In this document: one piece after another, positions 37,924 through 47,904 of the stretch
Numbering within the stretch: the stretch's first letter is position 1
Layout: the number at the start of each line of letters is the position of its first letter
Assembly (NCBI RefSeq): GCF_000233715.2
Contig: NC_021184.1
Span: 3,930,001 to 3,994,000, forward strand
Source: Desulfoscipio gibsoniae DSM 7213
GTDB taxonomy: Bacteria; Bacillota; Desulfotomaculia; Desulfotomaculales; Desulfallaceae
DNA: 64,000 nt
Direction of reading: 5' to 3'
Made by a program: the position numbers and the translations under genes
Notes under the pieces: generated by a model
Told to the model about the DNA's origin: nothing
The model's input: the letters and a program-made list of their open reading frames with translations, nothing else
Databases searched by the model: none

Positions 37924-38548
37924 TTAAATTTTATAACCTTCCGACAGCCAAGAATTTACAAGCTCTTTATTGTTTTCAACAAATTTTTTTGCTGCATCCT
38001 TTGGCTTCATTCCATTTTGATTAATATCTAACATTACACTTTTCATGTTTTTTGGCTCCCAGTGGAAATTATCAAGCATTTGGTAAGCAGCTGGGGCCTC
38101 ATCCTTCAAGCCTTTTTTAACCATAGTAGCAATATATTGTGTTTCTTTGCCTTGGATAATATATTTAGGATCGTCTAAGTATTTTAGGTCCCACCTAGCA
38201 AACATCCAGTGGGGTGTCCAACCTGTAACTACAATCCACTTATGATTATCGATAGCTTCTTTAAGTGCAGCAACCCGTTCCTGAACTTTCAACTAATTTA
38301 TAGCCATTTAGACCATAATCTTTTATAGCATGTTGACTTGTTTGCATGATACCGGCACCTGGTTCAATACCATAAATCTTCCCGTCAAACTTATCCCTGA
38401 CTTTTGGGTCTTTCATATCTTCAATAGAATTAATATCTACATAATCAGGCACTACCCAGCCGCACTTAGTTGGTTTTAAATTCATACCAAGCTCAACAAG
38501 CTTGTCCTTGGTTTTATTATAATAATCTTTGTGGGTAAGCGGCAGCCT
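37924..38548 (-). pseudogene. Glycine betaine ABC transporter substrate-binding protein, truncated and frameshifted
   Basis: LPLTHKDYYNKTKDKLVELG then KPTKCGWVVPDYVDINSIED and, after a one-base frameshift near 38275, AALKEAIDNHKWIVVTGWTP. This is the C-terminal half of an OpuAC/ProX-type betaine-binding protein, ending WLSEGYKI. The signal peptide and N-terminal half are missing. Betaine is a source of dimethylglycine and methylamines, which fits the surroundings. Confidence 0.8.
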
Positions 38549-38562
38549 ATTTTACTAGATAT

Positions 38563-40004
38563 CTACTTAACATTGTTAGTTTCGTATTGAATTTCTCTGG
38601 CTACTCCGGTTCGTTTAGCTTCTCTTTTTACCGCCTCTGCCACAACGGAAGCTACATTCGGGTTAAAAATTGAGGGAATGATGTTTTCAGCATTAAGTTG
38701 TTCTTTTGTAATAATACCTGCCAATGCATTCGCTGCAGCCAAACACATTTGATTGTTAATGGTCCGGGCATGGCAGTCAAGTACTCCCCTGAAAATTCCG
38801 GGAAAAGCCAGGGCATTATTAACCTGATTAGGGTAATCAGACCTTCCGGTGGCAATAACTGCAGCAATATCTGCTATTTTTTCGGGCTCAATTTCAGGTT
38901 CAGGATTGGCTAGGGCAAATACAACCGGCTTTACAGCCATTTTTAAAATATCTTCCCTTTGCAACAATCCTGGGGCAGATACACCTATAAATAAATCAGC
39001 CCCATAGATAACTTCATTTAATTTCCCTTTTATACACATTTCATTCGTATGCTCTGCCAGCCATTGCTTGGCAGGTATGCTGTAGTGGTTGACCTTTGCA
39101 ATAGCTCCTTTTCTATCACAGACAATTAGATTACGTATTCCTGCCCCAAGCAGAATTTTGGCTATTGCCACCCCGGCGGCGCCGGCACCACTTAAGACAA
39201 CTTTTATATCACTTAACTTTTTGCCGACTACTTTTATGGCATTTAATATGCCTGCCAGGGTAACAATAGCCGTTCCATGCTGGTCATCATGAAAAACAGG
39301 TATATCTATCATCTCGGAAAGCTTCTCTTCAATTTCAAAACACTGGGGGGAGGCGATATCTTCTAAATTAATTCCTCCAAAAGCAGGTGCCAAAGCTACT
39401 ACGGCATTAATAATTTGCTGCGGGTCATGTACATCCATGCATATAGGTACAGCATCAACATTCCCAAATTGTTTAAAAAGGACTGCTTTGCCTTCCTAAC
39501 AGGCAGAGCTGCTAATGGACCAAGATTTCCTAGTCCCAAAACAGCTGAACCATCTGTAACAATAGCCACGGAATTTCCCTTCATGGTCAATTTATAAGCT
39601 AAATTTCGATCCCTGTCTATTGCTTTACAAATTGATGCAACTCCTGGAGTGTAGATCATTGAAAGATCTTCCCGGTTATGAATTGGCCTTTTGGGGTTAA
39701 TTTCAATTTTACCGCCCAAATGACTGGTAAATACCCTATCAGCAATGTAAATGCTTTGAACCCCGGGAATTTGTCTTAAAGAATCAACAACTCTTTCCAG
39801 ACTGTTATTGTTCAATCTAACTATTAACTCTCTAATAAGATATGTTGGACTTGCAGAAATTAAGTCAATTGCACCAAGGCTTCCTCCTTCCTGGCCGATA
39901 ACTGTTAAAACTTTTGCTAGTGTTCCCGGCTGGTTAGCTAATTTTAACCTGATAGTTATATTTGATGCTATCATGTTTATTCCCATTCCTTTCGCTTCGC
40001 TCAA
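38563..40004 (-). pseudogene. NAD(P)-dependent malic enzyme with ACT domain, one-base frameshift
   Basis: The N-terminal part (to about 39497) holds an ACT domain, NQPGTLAKVLTVIGQEGGSL, and the start of the malic enzyme fold, including LSMIYTPGVASICKAI. The C-terminal part continues DDQHGTAIVTLAGILNAIKV and VVLSGAGAAGVAIAKILLGA (NAD-binding). The two frames meet at GTTA|GGAAGG near 39496-39497, where a missing T would restore ALPVMEGKAVLFKQFG. It would decarboxylate malate to pyruvate. The start is uncertain: the ATG at about 39974 or one 15 bases upstream. An IS110-type gene abuts the 5' end. It ends with TAG. Confidence 0.88.
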
Positions 40005-40017
40005 GGCACAAAACGTA

Positions 40018-41190
40018 ATGAAATGTGTTGGCTCCGAGCTACTCTTCTATTATTCTAAGTGCTTTTCTACCTTTACTAAAGGACTGAAAGAGCTGTCACA
40101 GTGGCTTTGTGATAACAACTGTAAAGATGTTTGTATGGAATATACCAGGAAGTACTGGATTCCCGTGTTTAATGTACTTGAAGATTCCTGCAATATCACC
40201 CTGGCACATCCCAAATATGTCAAAGCCATCCGTGGTAAGAAGACTGATAAAAAAGACGCTAAATGGATTGCCAATCTATTTAAGCATGACCTTATAGCTG
40301 GAAGCTATATGCCACCTCTTGCTATCAGGCAGCTTCGTGACCTTATGCGTTACCGTTTTAAACTCACTAACTTTATGTCAAGCGAAAAAAACCGGCTTCA
40401 AAACTGTTTAACTATATCCAATATTCAACTTGGAAATGTTGTTTCGGATACTTTTGGCAAAAGTTCTATGAACATTATTAACAGGCTTTTGGCAAACCCT
40501 TTGGATAATAGTTTTGACATCGCACCTCTTATTCACGGTTCTATGAAGGATAAGCTCCCCGAATTAGAGCTTGCCATTGATGGTTTTTTCACGCCAGAAC
40601 AGGCTGGAAAACTTAAGGTTATTAAACAGCATTATGAAGATCTTAAGTCACGTAAGGCTGATCTTGAAAAAATTATCCTTTCCCTTTCCGCGCCCTACGC
40701 CGAGGAAATTAATCTGATCTTAACTGTTCCGTCCTTTAAGAACATCTTTTCAGCCATAGCGGTGGTCTCTGAAATAAGTGCCAATATGGACGTGTTCCCG
40801 ACAGCTAAGCATCTATGCTCCTGGGCAGGGCTTACACCTACGAATAACGAAAGTGCCGGAAAAAAAAAGTCAGTAAGGATTTCAAGAGCGGGCTGTTACA
40901 TAAAGCCGCTTCTGGTACAGTGTGCCACCGCTGTAGTTAAAAGCGTAAAGCATCCTGAAATCCGTAACCGCTATTTAAGACTTAAACAGCGTCGTGGTCA
41001 TAAGCGAGCGATCATTGCCATTGCAAGAATGCTCCTTACAGCTATTTACAATATCCTCAAGAAGAAAGAACCATATAATGCAGAATTGTATAGAAAATCA
41101 GATGTTCTTCCAGTGAACCGTGAAATCACAGTAGAACAAGCGATTTTATTGGCTAGAACACAAGGTTACCGCATTAAGGCGGCGTCTTGA
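40018..41190 (+). CDS. IS110-family transposase, N-terminus apparently shortened
   Basis: 390 residues from the ATG at 40018. The body matches IS110: EYTRKYWIPVFNVLEDSCNI, GKKTDKKDAKWIANLFKHDL, and the C-terminal SWAGLTPTNNESAGKKKS with CYIKPLLVQCATAVVKSV. The start reads MKCVG and then jumps to SELLFYYSKCFSTFTKGLKE, so the usual D-V-x-K segment with the first catalytic aspartate of the DEDD centre seems deleted. It is likely inactive. The gene is divergent from, and abuts, the 5' end of the malic enzyme gene. IS110 elements have no standard terminal repeats, so exact ends are not given. It ends with TGA. Confidence 0.82.
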   Translation: MKCVGSELLFYYSKCFSTFTKGLKELSQWLCDNNCKDVCMEYTRKYWIPVFNVLEDSCNITLAHPKYVKAIRGKKTDKKDAKWIANLFKHDLIAGSYMPPLAIRQLRDLMRYRFKLTNFMSSEKNRLQNCLTISNIQLGNVVSDTFGKSSMNIINRLLANPLDNSFDIAPLIHGSMKDKLPELELAIDGFFTPEQAGKLKVIKQHYEDLKSRKADLEKIILSLSAPYAEEINLILTVPSFKNIFSAIAVVSEISANMDVFPTAKHLCSWAGLTPTNNESAGKKKSVRISRAGCYIKPLLVQCATAVVKSVKHPEIRNRYLRLKQRRGHKRAIIAIARMLLTAIYNILKKKEPYNAELYRKSDVLPVNREITVEQAILLARTQGYRIKAAS

Positions 41191-41448
41191 TTTCTTCTAT
41201 TCCATACTTTTCTTTTTAAGGCAGTCATTGGGTGGCTTATTTGCTATGCCCGTTACTTTACAGGTAACCCCAGACAACTATTTTCAGACTTTAACTTCCT
41301 GCCTTTCAATCAATTATGACGTTAAATATTCATTAAACTTATTTAAGATCTAGTACTATGAAATTCTATTTTTCGCTTAAGTTTGAAATCCTACCTAAAA
41401 CGGTAGGACAAAAAGTTTAAAAGTATAATTATTTCTACTTTGGCAACA
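41191..41448. other. Region downstream of the IS110 gene
   Basis: No gene seen. It may include the right end of the IS110 element. Confidence 0.4.
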
Positions 41449-41494
41449 GCCCCGGAAGGAGGGGCATTACAGCCTCTCCTCCCCTTTTGGGGCA
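41449..41494. terminator. GC-rich hairpin
   Basis: GCCCCGGAAGG pairs with CCTTTTGGGGC (11 pairs, two of them G-U) around an inner GC-rich loop. It lies downstream of the regulator and the oxidoreductase remnant on the minus strand. Confidence 0.55.
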
Positions 41495-41540
41495 CCTTAC
41501 TTATCTATTTGAGCCCACCCAAACAAAGTCTATACAAGGT

Positions 41541-41808
41541 TTAATGTAACTCCTTTTCCACAAGAGACCAACCTGCCTTCAATGCTTTTCGGTTTAAATC
41601 TTCAGTTCCCTTGGGGATGCGGGAAAGCAGCGCTTCGGTCAAAGCTTCCTGGGAGACGACACCGGTAATTCTTGCAATACCAGGGCTACCACGTTGGCAA
41701 CCATTTCTTTTCCAATTTTATCTCTGGCTGTCATGCTTATGGGTAGTTTATAGATAACCCCTTCCACGTTGGGTAGGGTATGTACGTAAGTCGTGTCAAC
41801 AATCATTA
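41541..41808 (-). pseudogene. 2-oxoacid:ferredoxin oxidoreductase gamma-subunit remnant
   Basis: MIVDTTYVHTLPNVEGVIYK then TARDKIGKEMVANVVALV, and after a frameshift ARITGVVSQEALTEALLSRI followed by PKGTEDLNRKALKAGW. This is the C-terminal half of a gamma subunit (indolepyruvate/pyruvate type). Confidence 0.65.
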
Positions 41809-41821
41809 CTCCACTCAAAAA

Positions 41822-43573
41822 TTATTTGTACTTCTTCAGCAATTTAACAATTGTGGACTGATCAACTTCTAATACTTTAGCAGCTTTATAAGTTGATTTG
41901 TATATTTCATAAGCCGTCTTTACAAGTTGTTCTTCTAACTCTCTTTTTGCTTGTTTAAGGGGAATCAGATCGGTACAAATTACTTTTTTAGACGTAGCTT
42001 TAATCTCAAGAAAATTTTCTACTGTATTTATTTTAACAATATCAGACTCACTAATCACTATGGCTCTCTCCATGACATGTTCTAATTCACGTACATTACC
42101 AGGCCAATTATAACTATAAAAAATATCTATTAATCCAGGTTCAATCATCTTATTCATTCCGTATTTCTGGTTAAACTTTTTAAGAAAAAAATCAACAAGA
42201 ACCGGGATATCTTCACGTCTTTCCCTCAGGGGAGGAATAATTAAAGGAATAACATTCAGGCGGTAATATAAATCCTTTCTAAAGGTTCCTTCTTCTACCA
42301 TTTCCGGCAAACTTCTATTCGTCGCAGCTATAACTCTAGTATTTATTTTAATTTTTTTTGTACCACCAACCTTGCAAATTTCCCTGTCCTGCAAAAATTC
42401 TAACAACTTAACCTGGATCATTAGCGGAAATTCTCCAATTTCATCTAAAAAAAGAGTACCATTATTAGCTAGTTCAATCTTTCCGAGCTTTCCACCTTTA
42501 GTAGCACCTGTGAAAGCACCACTTTCATAACCAAATAGTTCAGATTCAATCAAGTTCTCCGGAATCAGGCCACAATTGATTTTAATAAACGGATGTTTAC
42601 GTCTTGCGCTTAAGGCATGAATTGCTTTCGTGATAACTTCTTTTCCCACACCTGACTCACCTTGGATTAAAACCGTTAAATCAAGACCTGCAACCTTAGC
42701 AATCGTCTCTTTAATATAATGCATTTCTTTGCTTTTGTATATAAAGTTAACAGATGAAAGGATCTCTTCTCTTAACGCATTGATTTCACTGGTTTTCCTC
42801 ATAATTTCATTATCTCGTTCTTCTAATTTCAACTGTAGTTTTGTAAGTTCTTCGAGATCCTTTGATGTGCTGATAACCCTGACAATTTCTCCCTCAGCAT
42901 TAAAAACAGGAACAGCTGTACCTATTACCTTTTTTCCCGATTTCATCTGTTGAATCATATTTACTTTTTTCTTCTGATGAAGAACAGGCATCGTAATACT
43001 GGAAGAATAATACCCTTCTCTCTCTAATTCTGTAACGTGCCTGCCTACTGCTTCACTGTTTTTCAAACCACAAATGCGTTCGGCAGCAGGGTTAAGACGG
43101 ATAATATAACCATTTTGGTCTGAAACAAATATTTCTTCATCAAGGTTCTCAAAAATTTTTTCATACTCTAAAAGTGTTTCTTTAATGTCCTGATTGTAGT
43201 CCAAAAACGATTCAATTAATTGTTTAATTTTTGACAGATCATCAATAATGCCTGTAATAGATTTTGATTCATCAATTAATACAATTACTTCTGCATCAAT
43301 ACTTTGCAAATCTATAAACTCAATATCTTGTAAATACACTGCAAATTGGATAGAAGGAGTCATGTTATCTATATTAATTTGGGAACAATCTATATTCTTT
43401 AAATAATCTCTGCAAAGGGCGGAAACATTAAACACCCTATTGACTAACCCATTATTTGTTAAAACGATATATCGAATATTTTCCGCTAGCATATCCTCAT
43501 CTATATTAATTAAATTCCCAGTTTCTTGCAAAACAATAAATTCCTTTCCAGCAATATCATAAGGCATAAGCAT
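41822..43573 (-). CDS. Sigma-54 activator with PAS sensor, intact core
   Basis: 583 residues from the ATG at 43571-43573, which has GGTGG seven bases upstream. An unassigned N-terminal region (about 1-130) is followed by a PAS domain (about 135-250, EKIFENLDEEIFVSDQNGYI), then the AAA+ domain with normal GESGVGKE, a canonical GAFTGA loop (YESGAFTGATKGGK) and GTLFLDEIGEFP. A Fis-type helix-turn-helix (AAKVLEVDQSTIVKLLKKY) ends it. It starts just downstream of tRNA-Pyl, so it is the best candidate for activating the -24/-12 promoters of mtbB, the pylBC cluster and ald through the AATGA-N6-TCATT sites (inference). It ends with TAA. Confidence 0.92.
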   Translation of the reverse strand: MLMPYDIAGKEFIVLQETGNLINIDEDMLAENIRYIVLTNNGLVNRVFNVSALCRDYLKNIDCSQINIDNMTPSIQFAVYLQDIEFIDLQSIDAEVIVLIDESKSITGIIDDLSKIKQLIESFLDYNQDIKETLLEYEKIFENLDEEIFVSDQNGYIIRLNPAAERICGLKNSEAVGRHVTELEREGYYSSSITMPVLHQKKKVNMIQQMKSGKKVIGTAVPVFNAEGEIVRVISTSKDLEELTKLQLKLEERDNEIMRKTSEINALREEILSSVNFIYKSKEMHYIKETIAKVAGLDLTVLIQGESGVGKEVITKAIHALSARRKHPFIKINCGLIPENLIESELFGYESGAFTGATKGGKLGKIELANNGTLFLDEIGEFPLMIQVKLLEFLQDREICKVGGTKKIKINTRVIAATNRSLPEMVEEGTFRKDLYYRLNVIPLIIPPLRERREDIPVLVDFFLKKFNQKYGMNKMIEPGLIDIFYSYNWPGNVRELEHVMERAIVISESDIVKINTVENFLEIKATSKKVICTDLIPLKQAKRELEEQLVKTAYEIYKSTYKAAKVLEVDQSTIVKLLKKYK

Positions 43574-43625
43574 ATAAATTCCACCCACTAGTTTACTTTT
43601 AGACCATTTTGTTAGTAGAAGGATT

Positions 43626-43697
43626 TGGCGGGGAGTCCGGGAGTTACACCCGGCTGCATAGATTTAGAGTCTATGTGATCCTTCCGATCAACCCCCC
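43626..43697 (-). tRNA. pylT: tRNA-Pyl (anticodon CUA, amber suppressor)
   Basis: 72 nucleotides including encoded CCA. The acceptor stem is GGGGGGU with ACUCCCC. The anticodon stem has six base pairs (CAUAGA/UCUAUG) around the loop CUCUAAA, giving anticodon CUA, and the D region is very small. These are hallmarks of tRNA-Pyl, and the sequence closely resembles the Desulfitobacterium pylT as I recall it. It lies 16 bases downstream of pylD and upstream of a sigma-54 regulator, so it is probably processed from the pylSc-pylD transcript. Confidence 0.97.
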
Positions 43698-43713
43698 GTA
43701 ATATTAAAAGTTC

Positions 43714-44517
43714 TTATTTAAGAACCATTGCCAACATTGTAGCAACTCCTATTTGAAGTGGATCATGTACAAGGCGTGAACTGTATTCTATTCTGCTTTC
43801 CGGTGTAAGTCCAAGGGGTACTCCTGGTGCTGCAATTGCAGCTCTCGGATGTAAATAGTTTCGATCCAAAAAATCTGCTTGGGGTGTAGCATCTAAAATG
43901 TATTGATAATTTGGCAGTATCTTATATAAGTCCCTTTCTACACAAACGCCTGATAAATCTATAACCTTAGACTGATCAGAATCGACTACTGTTACATAAG
44001 CGCCAAATTCCTTTAGAATATCAATAGCTGCGCGTCCTACGGGTCCAGCGCCAATAACTAAAGCTTTTTTACCTTTTAATCCTGAGGCAAGTCCGTAAAG
44101 TACTGAACCAAATCCTCGTCCTGTCGCTTCAGTATTATCAATCAGATGTCCATTAAACTTGTTAAATGCCAAGAAACGGTTATCATCAGCCATGAACAAT
44201 ACACTTGCACCCTGTTCTAGACCCTCTGCAAACCCTGCAACATCAGTCGCTTCCGAAATAAAAACTTCAAAGCCCAAATATTTGATAATAGCAGCGACAG
44301 ATTGTACGAAGCCACCTATCAAACCTTTTCCTGCAGTAATAGGGATGACTGCAATCGAGTGATCTTTTACTAATGTATCAAAATATGTAACTTTTATCCC
44401 AGCTGCCTTACAGGCAATTTCCTTTAAACTATATCCTAATTTAGACAGTAATTCATCTTCATAATCACGAAGTTCTGTCTCCAAACCAAGCAGGTTAGTT
44501 TCTGTAAGTCTGGTCAA
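43714..44517 (-). CDS. pylD: Pyrrolysine synthase PylD
   Basis: 267 residues from a TTG start with GGAGG eight bases upstream. It has a Rossmann NAD-binding segment, GKKALVIGAGPVGRAAIDIL, at about residues 150-170, and a PylD-typical N-terminal domain with LGYSLKEIACKAAG. It oxidises 3-methylornithyl-lysine, which then cyclises to pyrrolysine. It follows pylSc by 28 bases and precedes pylT. It ends with TAA. Confidence 0.95.
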   Translation of the reverse strand: MTRLTETNLLGLETELRDYEDELLSKLGYSLKEIACKAAGIKVTYFDTLVKDHSIAVIPITAGKGLIGGFVQSVAAIIKYLGFEVFISEATDVAGFAEGLEQGASVLFMADDNRFLAFNKFNGHLIDNTEATGRGFGSVLYGLASGLKGKKALVIGAGPVGRAAIDILKEFGAYVTVVDSDQSKVIDLSGVCVERDLYKILPNYQYILDATPQADFLDRNYLHPRAAIAAPGVPLGLTPESRIEYSSRLVHDPLQIGVATMLAMVLK

Positions 44518-44545
44518 ATTAGATTCCTCCTTATCTGGTTTAGAG

Positions 44546-45379
44546 CTAAATGTTCAAAAGGGAACCGTCTAAATAAGTTAAGCCACGCCCTACCCGGCGT
44601 ATATTACGGTGTCCCTGCAAGGTCATAGCTAACCGTTCCAAACCAAAGCCAATTCCGACCCACGGCTCAAATATACCCCATTGCTCATCCATCTTCAAAG
44701 GACCAAAAGCCCCGGAACCCAATTCCAAATCGTCGAAAACAACATCCACTGTGATTCCATATATTTCCGATTCAGTTTCTACAAATTCATAATTTTTTAC
44801 CCCAATTTCTTCCATAACCAATGAGCCTAATTCTTTTAAGCGTTCCGTTTGTTTACCCTTATCCACACCTAGTTCTACAAGGTTAAGCATAGTGAATTCA
44901 TTTAAATGCTGTGCCCCCTGCGATTCTTTTCGAAAGCATGGACCTATCTCAAAAATTCGCACAGGTTTGGACCATAATCTATCCAATATTTTTAAATAAT
45001 GATATAGATTAGGCGCCAGCATCGGACGCAAACATTTATTGTTATCCACCCAAAAAACCTGTTTATATAAAGGATGTTCGGGCGTAATTGTCATTTTGTG
45101 AAGCATTGCTTTAGGCAATATGATTGGAGTATTGACCTGAACAAATCCAGTTTTACAGAGTAAATTGGAAAGCTGGATTTCCAAACTGGAAAGCAAAGGA
45201 CGATGAATAACTTCTTTTAGTTCAAGTAAATGGTCTTTGTTCTTTTTGACCAGTTCTTTTTCGATTTTCTGAAACGTTTGGTCCCTCTTTTGCTTATCCT
45301 GAAATCTTAGGTCCAGAAGCTCAGATTTTCCATTTAATTCAATTAATTTTTGTTTCTGAGAAATGCTCCAATTGATCAA
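44546..45379 (-). CDS. pylSc: Pyrrolysyl-tRNA synthetase catalytic subunit PylSc
   Basis: 277 residues from a TTG start behind GGAGGAG. This is only the class II catalytic domain, as in bacteria; the tRNA-binding part is encoded separately as pylSn at 50736. Motif 2 is visible in EIGPCFRKESQGAQHLNEFT with the following MLNLVELG, and motif 3 in GIGFGLERLAMTLQGH. The amino-acid pocket segment MLAPNLYHYLKILDRLW is conserved. It charges tRNA-Pyl with pyrrolysine. Its own gene ends with TAG followed by CTC TAA, so misreading would add only two residues. Confidence 0.96.
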   Translation of the reverse strand: MINWSISQKQKLIELNGKSELLDLRFQDKQKRDQTFQKIEKELVKKNKDHLLELKEVIHRPLLSSLEIQLSNLLCKTGFVQVNTPIILPKAMLHKMTITPEHPLYKQVFWVDNNKCLRPMLAPNLYHYLKILDRLWSKPVRIFEIGPCFRKESQGAQHLNEFTMLNLVELGVDKGKQTERLKELGSLVMEEIGVKNYEFVETESEIYGITVDVVFDDLELGSGAFGPLKMDEQWGIFEPWVGIGFGLERLAMTLQGHRNIRRVGRGLTYLDGSLLNI

Positions 45380-45529
45380 AAAAACTCCTCCAAGTCCAAG
45401 TTAGAGATCTGGCTATATAATAAATTTACGACATTTTTGCTCTTTTATTAGTTAAAGTATTTCGAGCATTTGATTATAAATCCTTTAATAAAAATTTTAT
45501 TTGTTTTTTATTTTCAGAATAATTCAAAT

Positions 45530-45670
45530 TGATGCTCAATGTCCGCATTGATAACATCAGCACCAAAAACATTCTGGGCATTTGTGGCGGACGCTGTCGC
45601 CACTAATTCACCTGTAGTCATATCAATCAAAGAACTAACCACTGTAAACTGTACCAATATCTACGGCTAA
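45530..45670 (-). pseudogene. Remnant of a RACo-like corrinoid activator
   Basis: LAVDIGTV, then DMTTGELVATASATNAQNVF and GADVINADIEHQF in neighbouring frames. This is the start of an ASKHA activator domain like that at 12651-14288. The rest of 45380-46006 is AT-rich without a gene. Confidence 0.55.
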
Positions 45671-46006
45671 GCAAAATATTTTTGGGTTGTATTGCCTACT
45701 TCAACAGCTAATAGCATGTTTTCCCTTCTTCTCTTAGCAAATGAGGCATGAAAACTAGAGCAATAACTTTAATCTGGAGAGATTCATTATACAGACCTCG
45801 CAAAAACTGGATAGCGTCTGTAAACTAATTTTCAAGTTATGGCTTTTCTGGTAGACACAGTTGCACCTGGTTCAATTATAGTAACATCAATTTTGTTTTG
45901 AAAAGATCCACTTTCTTTAATAAATATGGGGTTTTTGCAGCAAAATCACTATATGCAAAGCCCAAAATTGTAATAATTCCGAGGCTTTTGATATTTTATT
46001 AGAAAA

Positions 46007-47740
46007 TTAATACCAGCCGCGCAACTGATAATAGTCATCAATCATACGGTTAAGCTCGTCTAGAGTTATTCCGTTCTGACCGTCGTTAACCTTTTCATTA
46101 AACAACCTGTCAGGCAGTGTATCATCTTGCCTGTTAAGACCCTGCTGCTGGTTAAAGGTGTGGGTCGCATTTATTATTCTGTCGGCAACCGCCCACAGTT
46201 CTTCTTTGGTGAACTCCAGGCCGGTTATAGCCTTGTTTAGCTCGATTAAGGTCTCCCAGGTGATTAAATCCCTGAAAAACACACATAGTATTTGAGTGTT
46301 GAAAATGGTCAGCCTGTTTTCAAAATCGATAAACAGCTCGGCTTTGCCCTCGGTAGTGGCAGGGTCAATCATACCGGCCAACTCGGGTTTGTAGAATGTA
46401 GCCCTTAAATGACAAGCGCCTCTGGCCGAGGTGGCGTAAGCAAGCCCCATTCCTTTGAGCACCCTGGGGTCATACCCGGGAGGCTCCATTCCTTTGACAT
46501 GAATGGCTATATCCTGCAGGCCCAACTTTGGGGCTGCCTCCTTAATGCCAAGGGATAAAGTTTCACCCAACCCGGTGCGCTGGGCCATTTGCATAATCAA
46601 TTCGGCAGCGGCCCCGGCATCTCCGTATCTGACCGGGGTATCGATTAGGCCGCGCTCATTACCTTCCATAACCAGTCCCACCAGGTTGCCGGCAGTAATT
46701 GTATCCATACCCAGCCGGTCACACAGGTCGTTAAGATATGCCACCTGATCCAGCCGGTTAATTGAACAAAGTCCCCCAAAGGCGTATATGGTTTCGTACT
46801 CGGGACCCTCAATTTCCAGGCCGGCATGTTCGCCCGAGTCAATAGATACATGCTTACCGCAGGCCATAAAGCAGTTGGGACAGGCAGTAGGCCTAACCTT
46901 ATACTGCTGCAAAAACGTGTCACCGCTCAGGCTCTCCCATTCGGGGTCAACCGCCCTGTTCCAGTACCGGTTGGGGAAAGCTTTGGCGCCGTTCATGATC
47001 TTAACCATAACCGTGGTGCCGTAATTACGGTAATTTTCGACCCCGGGGTTGCCCTTGCCAAGATCACGGATTTTTTTAACCACTTCTTTAAGCATGTCCG
47101 GGTCGGCAACTTCCGCTTTGGCGCAGCCGTGAAACACTACCGCTTTAAGTTTTTTTGAGCCCATCAGCGCGCCCATGCCGGCACGGCCGGCGGATCTCCA
47201 CCGGTTATTTTCGATACAGGTAAACCGGACCAGGTTCTCGCCGGCAGGACCGATTACCAGCGCCTGGGCACCCTGAATGTCAACCTGCTTCAGCACTTCT
47301 TCCTCGGCTGCATATGTGTCCAGCCCCCATAGGCCGGAGGCGTCGTGAAACAATACGCTCGAATCGCTTATTTCCACCATTACCGGCTTATCTGCAGCGC
47401 CTTCAAAGATAATGGCGTCATAGCCGGTGCGGCGCATAACCGGAGCCACTCTGCCTCCGGCATAGGATTCAGCATAGCCGCCGGTAAGCGGCGATTTGCC
47501 AAACACACCGTAACGGCTGCTGCCTACCATTGCTGTGTCGGTAGACGGGCCGGTGGTGAATATGAGTTTGTTGTCTGGGGAAAGTGGATCGATGCCAGGC
47601 TTAATGTTCTGCAGCAGCAGATAGGAACCCAAGCCTTTACCACCTAGATATTGCTTGAAAACTCTGTCCGGAATAGTCTCTTGTACATAACTTTGCCGGG
47701 TCAGGTCTATTCGCAACAGTTTTCCAAAAAATCCTTTCAT
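46007..47740 (-). CDS. Tungsten-dependent aldehyde ferredoxin oxidoreductase
   Basis: 577 residues. The N-terminal tungstopterin domain has FKQYLGGKGLGSYLLLQNIK and PDNKLIFTTGPSTDTAMVGS. The 4Fe-4S cysteines ACPNCFMACGKHV lie at about 290-302, and MEPPGYDPRVLKGMGLAYAT at about 420. Enzymes of this family oxidise aldehydes to acids, reducing ferredoxin. It follows an aminotransferase gene (47905-49206), suggesting an amine-aldehyde-acid route. A truncated paralogue lies at 30645-31290. It is slightly shorter than typical members (~600 residues). It ends with TAA. Confidence 0.92.
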   Translation of the reverse strand: MKGFFGKLLRIDLTRQSYVQETIPDRVFKQYLGGKGLGSYLLLQNIKPGIDPLSPDNKLIFTTGPSTDTAMVGSSRYGVFGKSPLTGGYAESYAGGRVAPVMRRTGYDAIIFEGAADKPVMVEISDSSVLFHDASGLWGLDTYAAEEEVLKQVDIQGAQALVIGPAGENLVRFTCIENNRWRSAGRAGMGALMGSKKLKAVVFHGCAKAEVADPDMLKEVVKKIRDLGKGNPGVENYRNYGTTVMVKIMNGAKAFPNRYWNRAVDPEWESLSGDTFLQQYKVRPTACPNCFMACGKHVSIDSGEHAGLEIEGPEYETIYAFGGLCSINRLDQVAYLNDLCDRLGMDTITAGNLVGLVMEGNERGLIDTPVRYGDAGAAAELIMQMAQRTGLGETLSLGIKEAAPKLGLQDIAIHVKGMEPPGYDPRVLKGMGLAYATSARGACHLRATFYKPELAGMIDPATTEGKAELFIDFENRLTIFNTQILCVFFRDLITWETLIELNKAITGLEFTKEELWAVADRIINATHTFNQQQGLNRQDDTLPDRLFNEKVNDGQNGITLDELNRMIDDYYQLRGWY

Positions 47741-47904
47741 ACTCTACCTCCCCGGAGATTAAATTTGGATCTTTTTGTTTGGTAGCGGGCGGACAGAGTC
47801 TGCCCCTACAGGGTGCTGGCCGGAATGTTGCCTGGTTTCGTTAATCGTTTAAGGGCAGACAGCTAACAGTCTCTAGCCCTGCATAGTTAGTTAATTCAAC
47901 GTGC

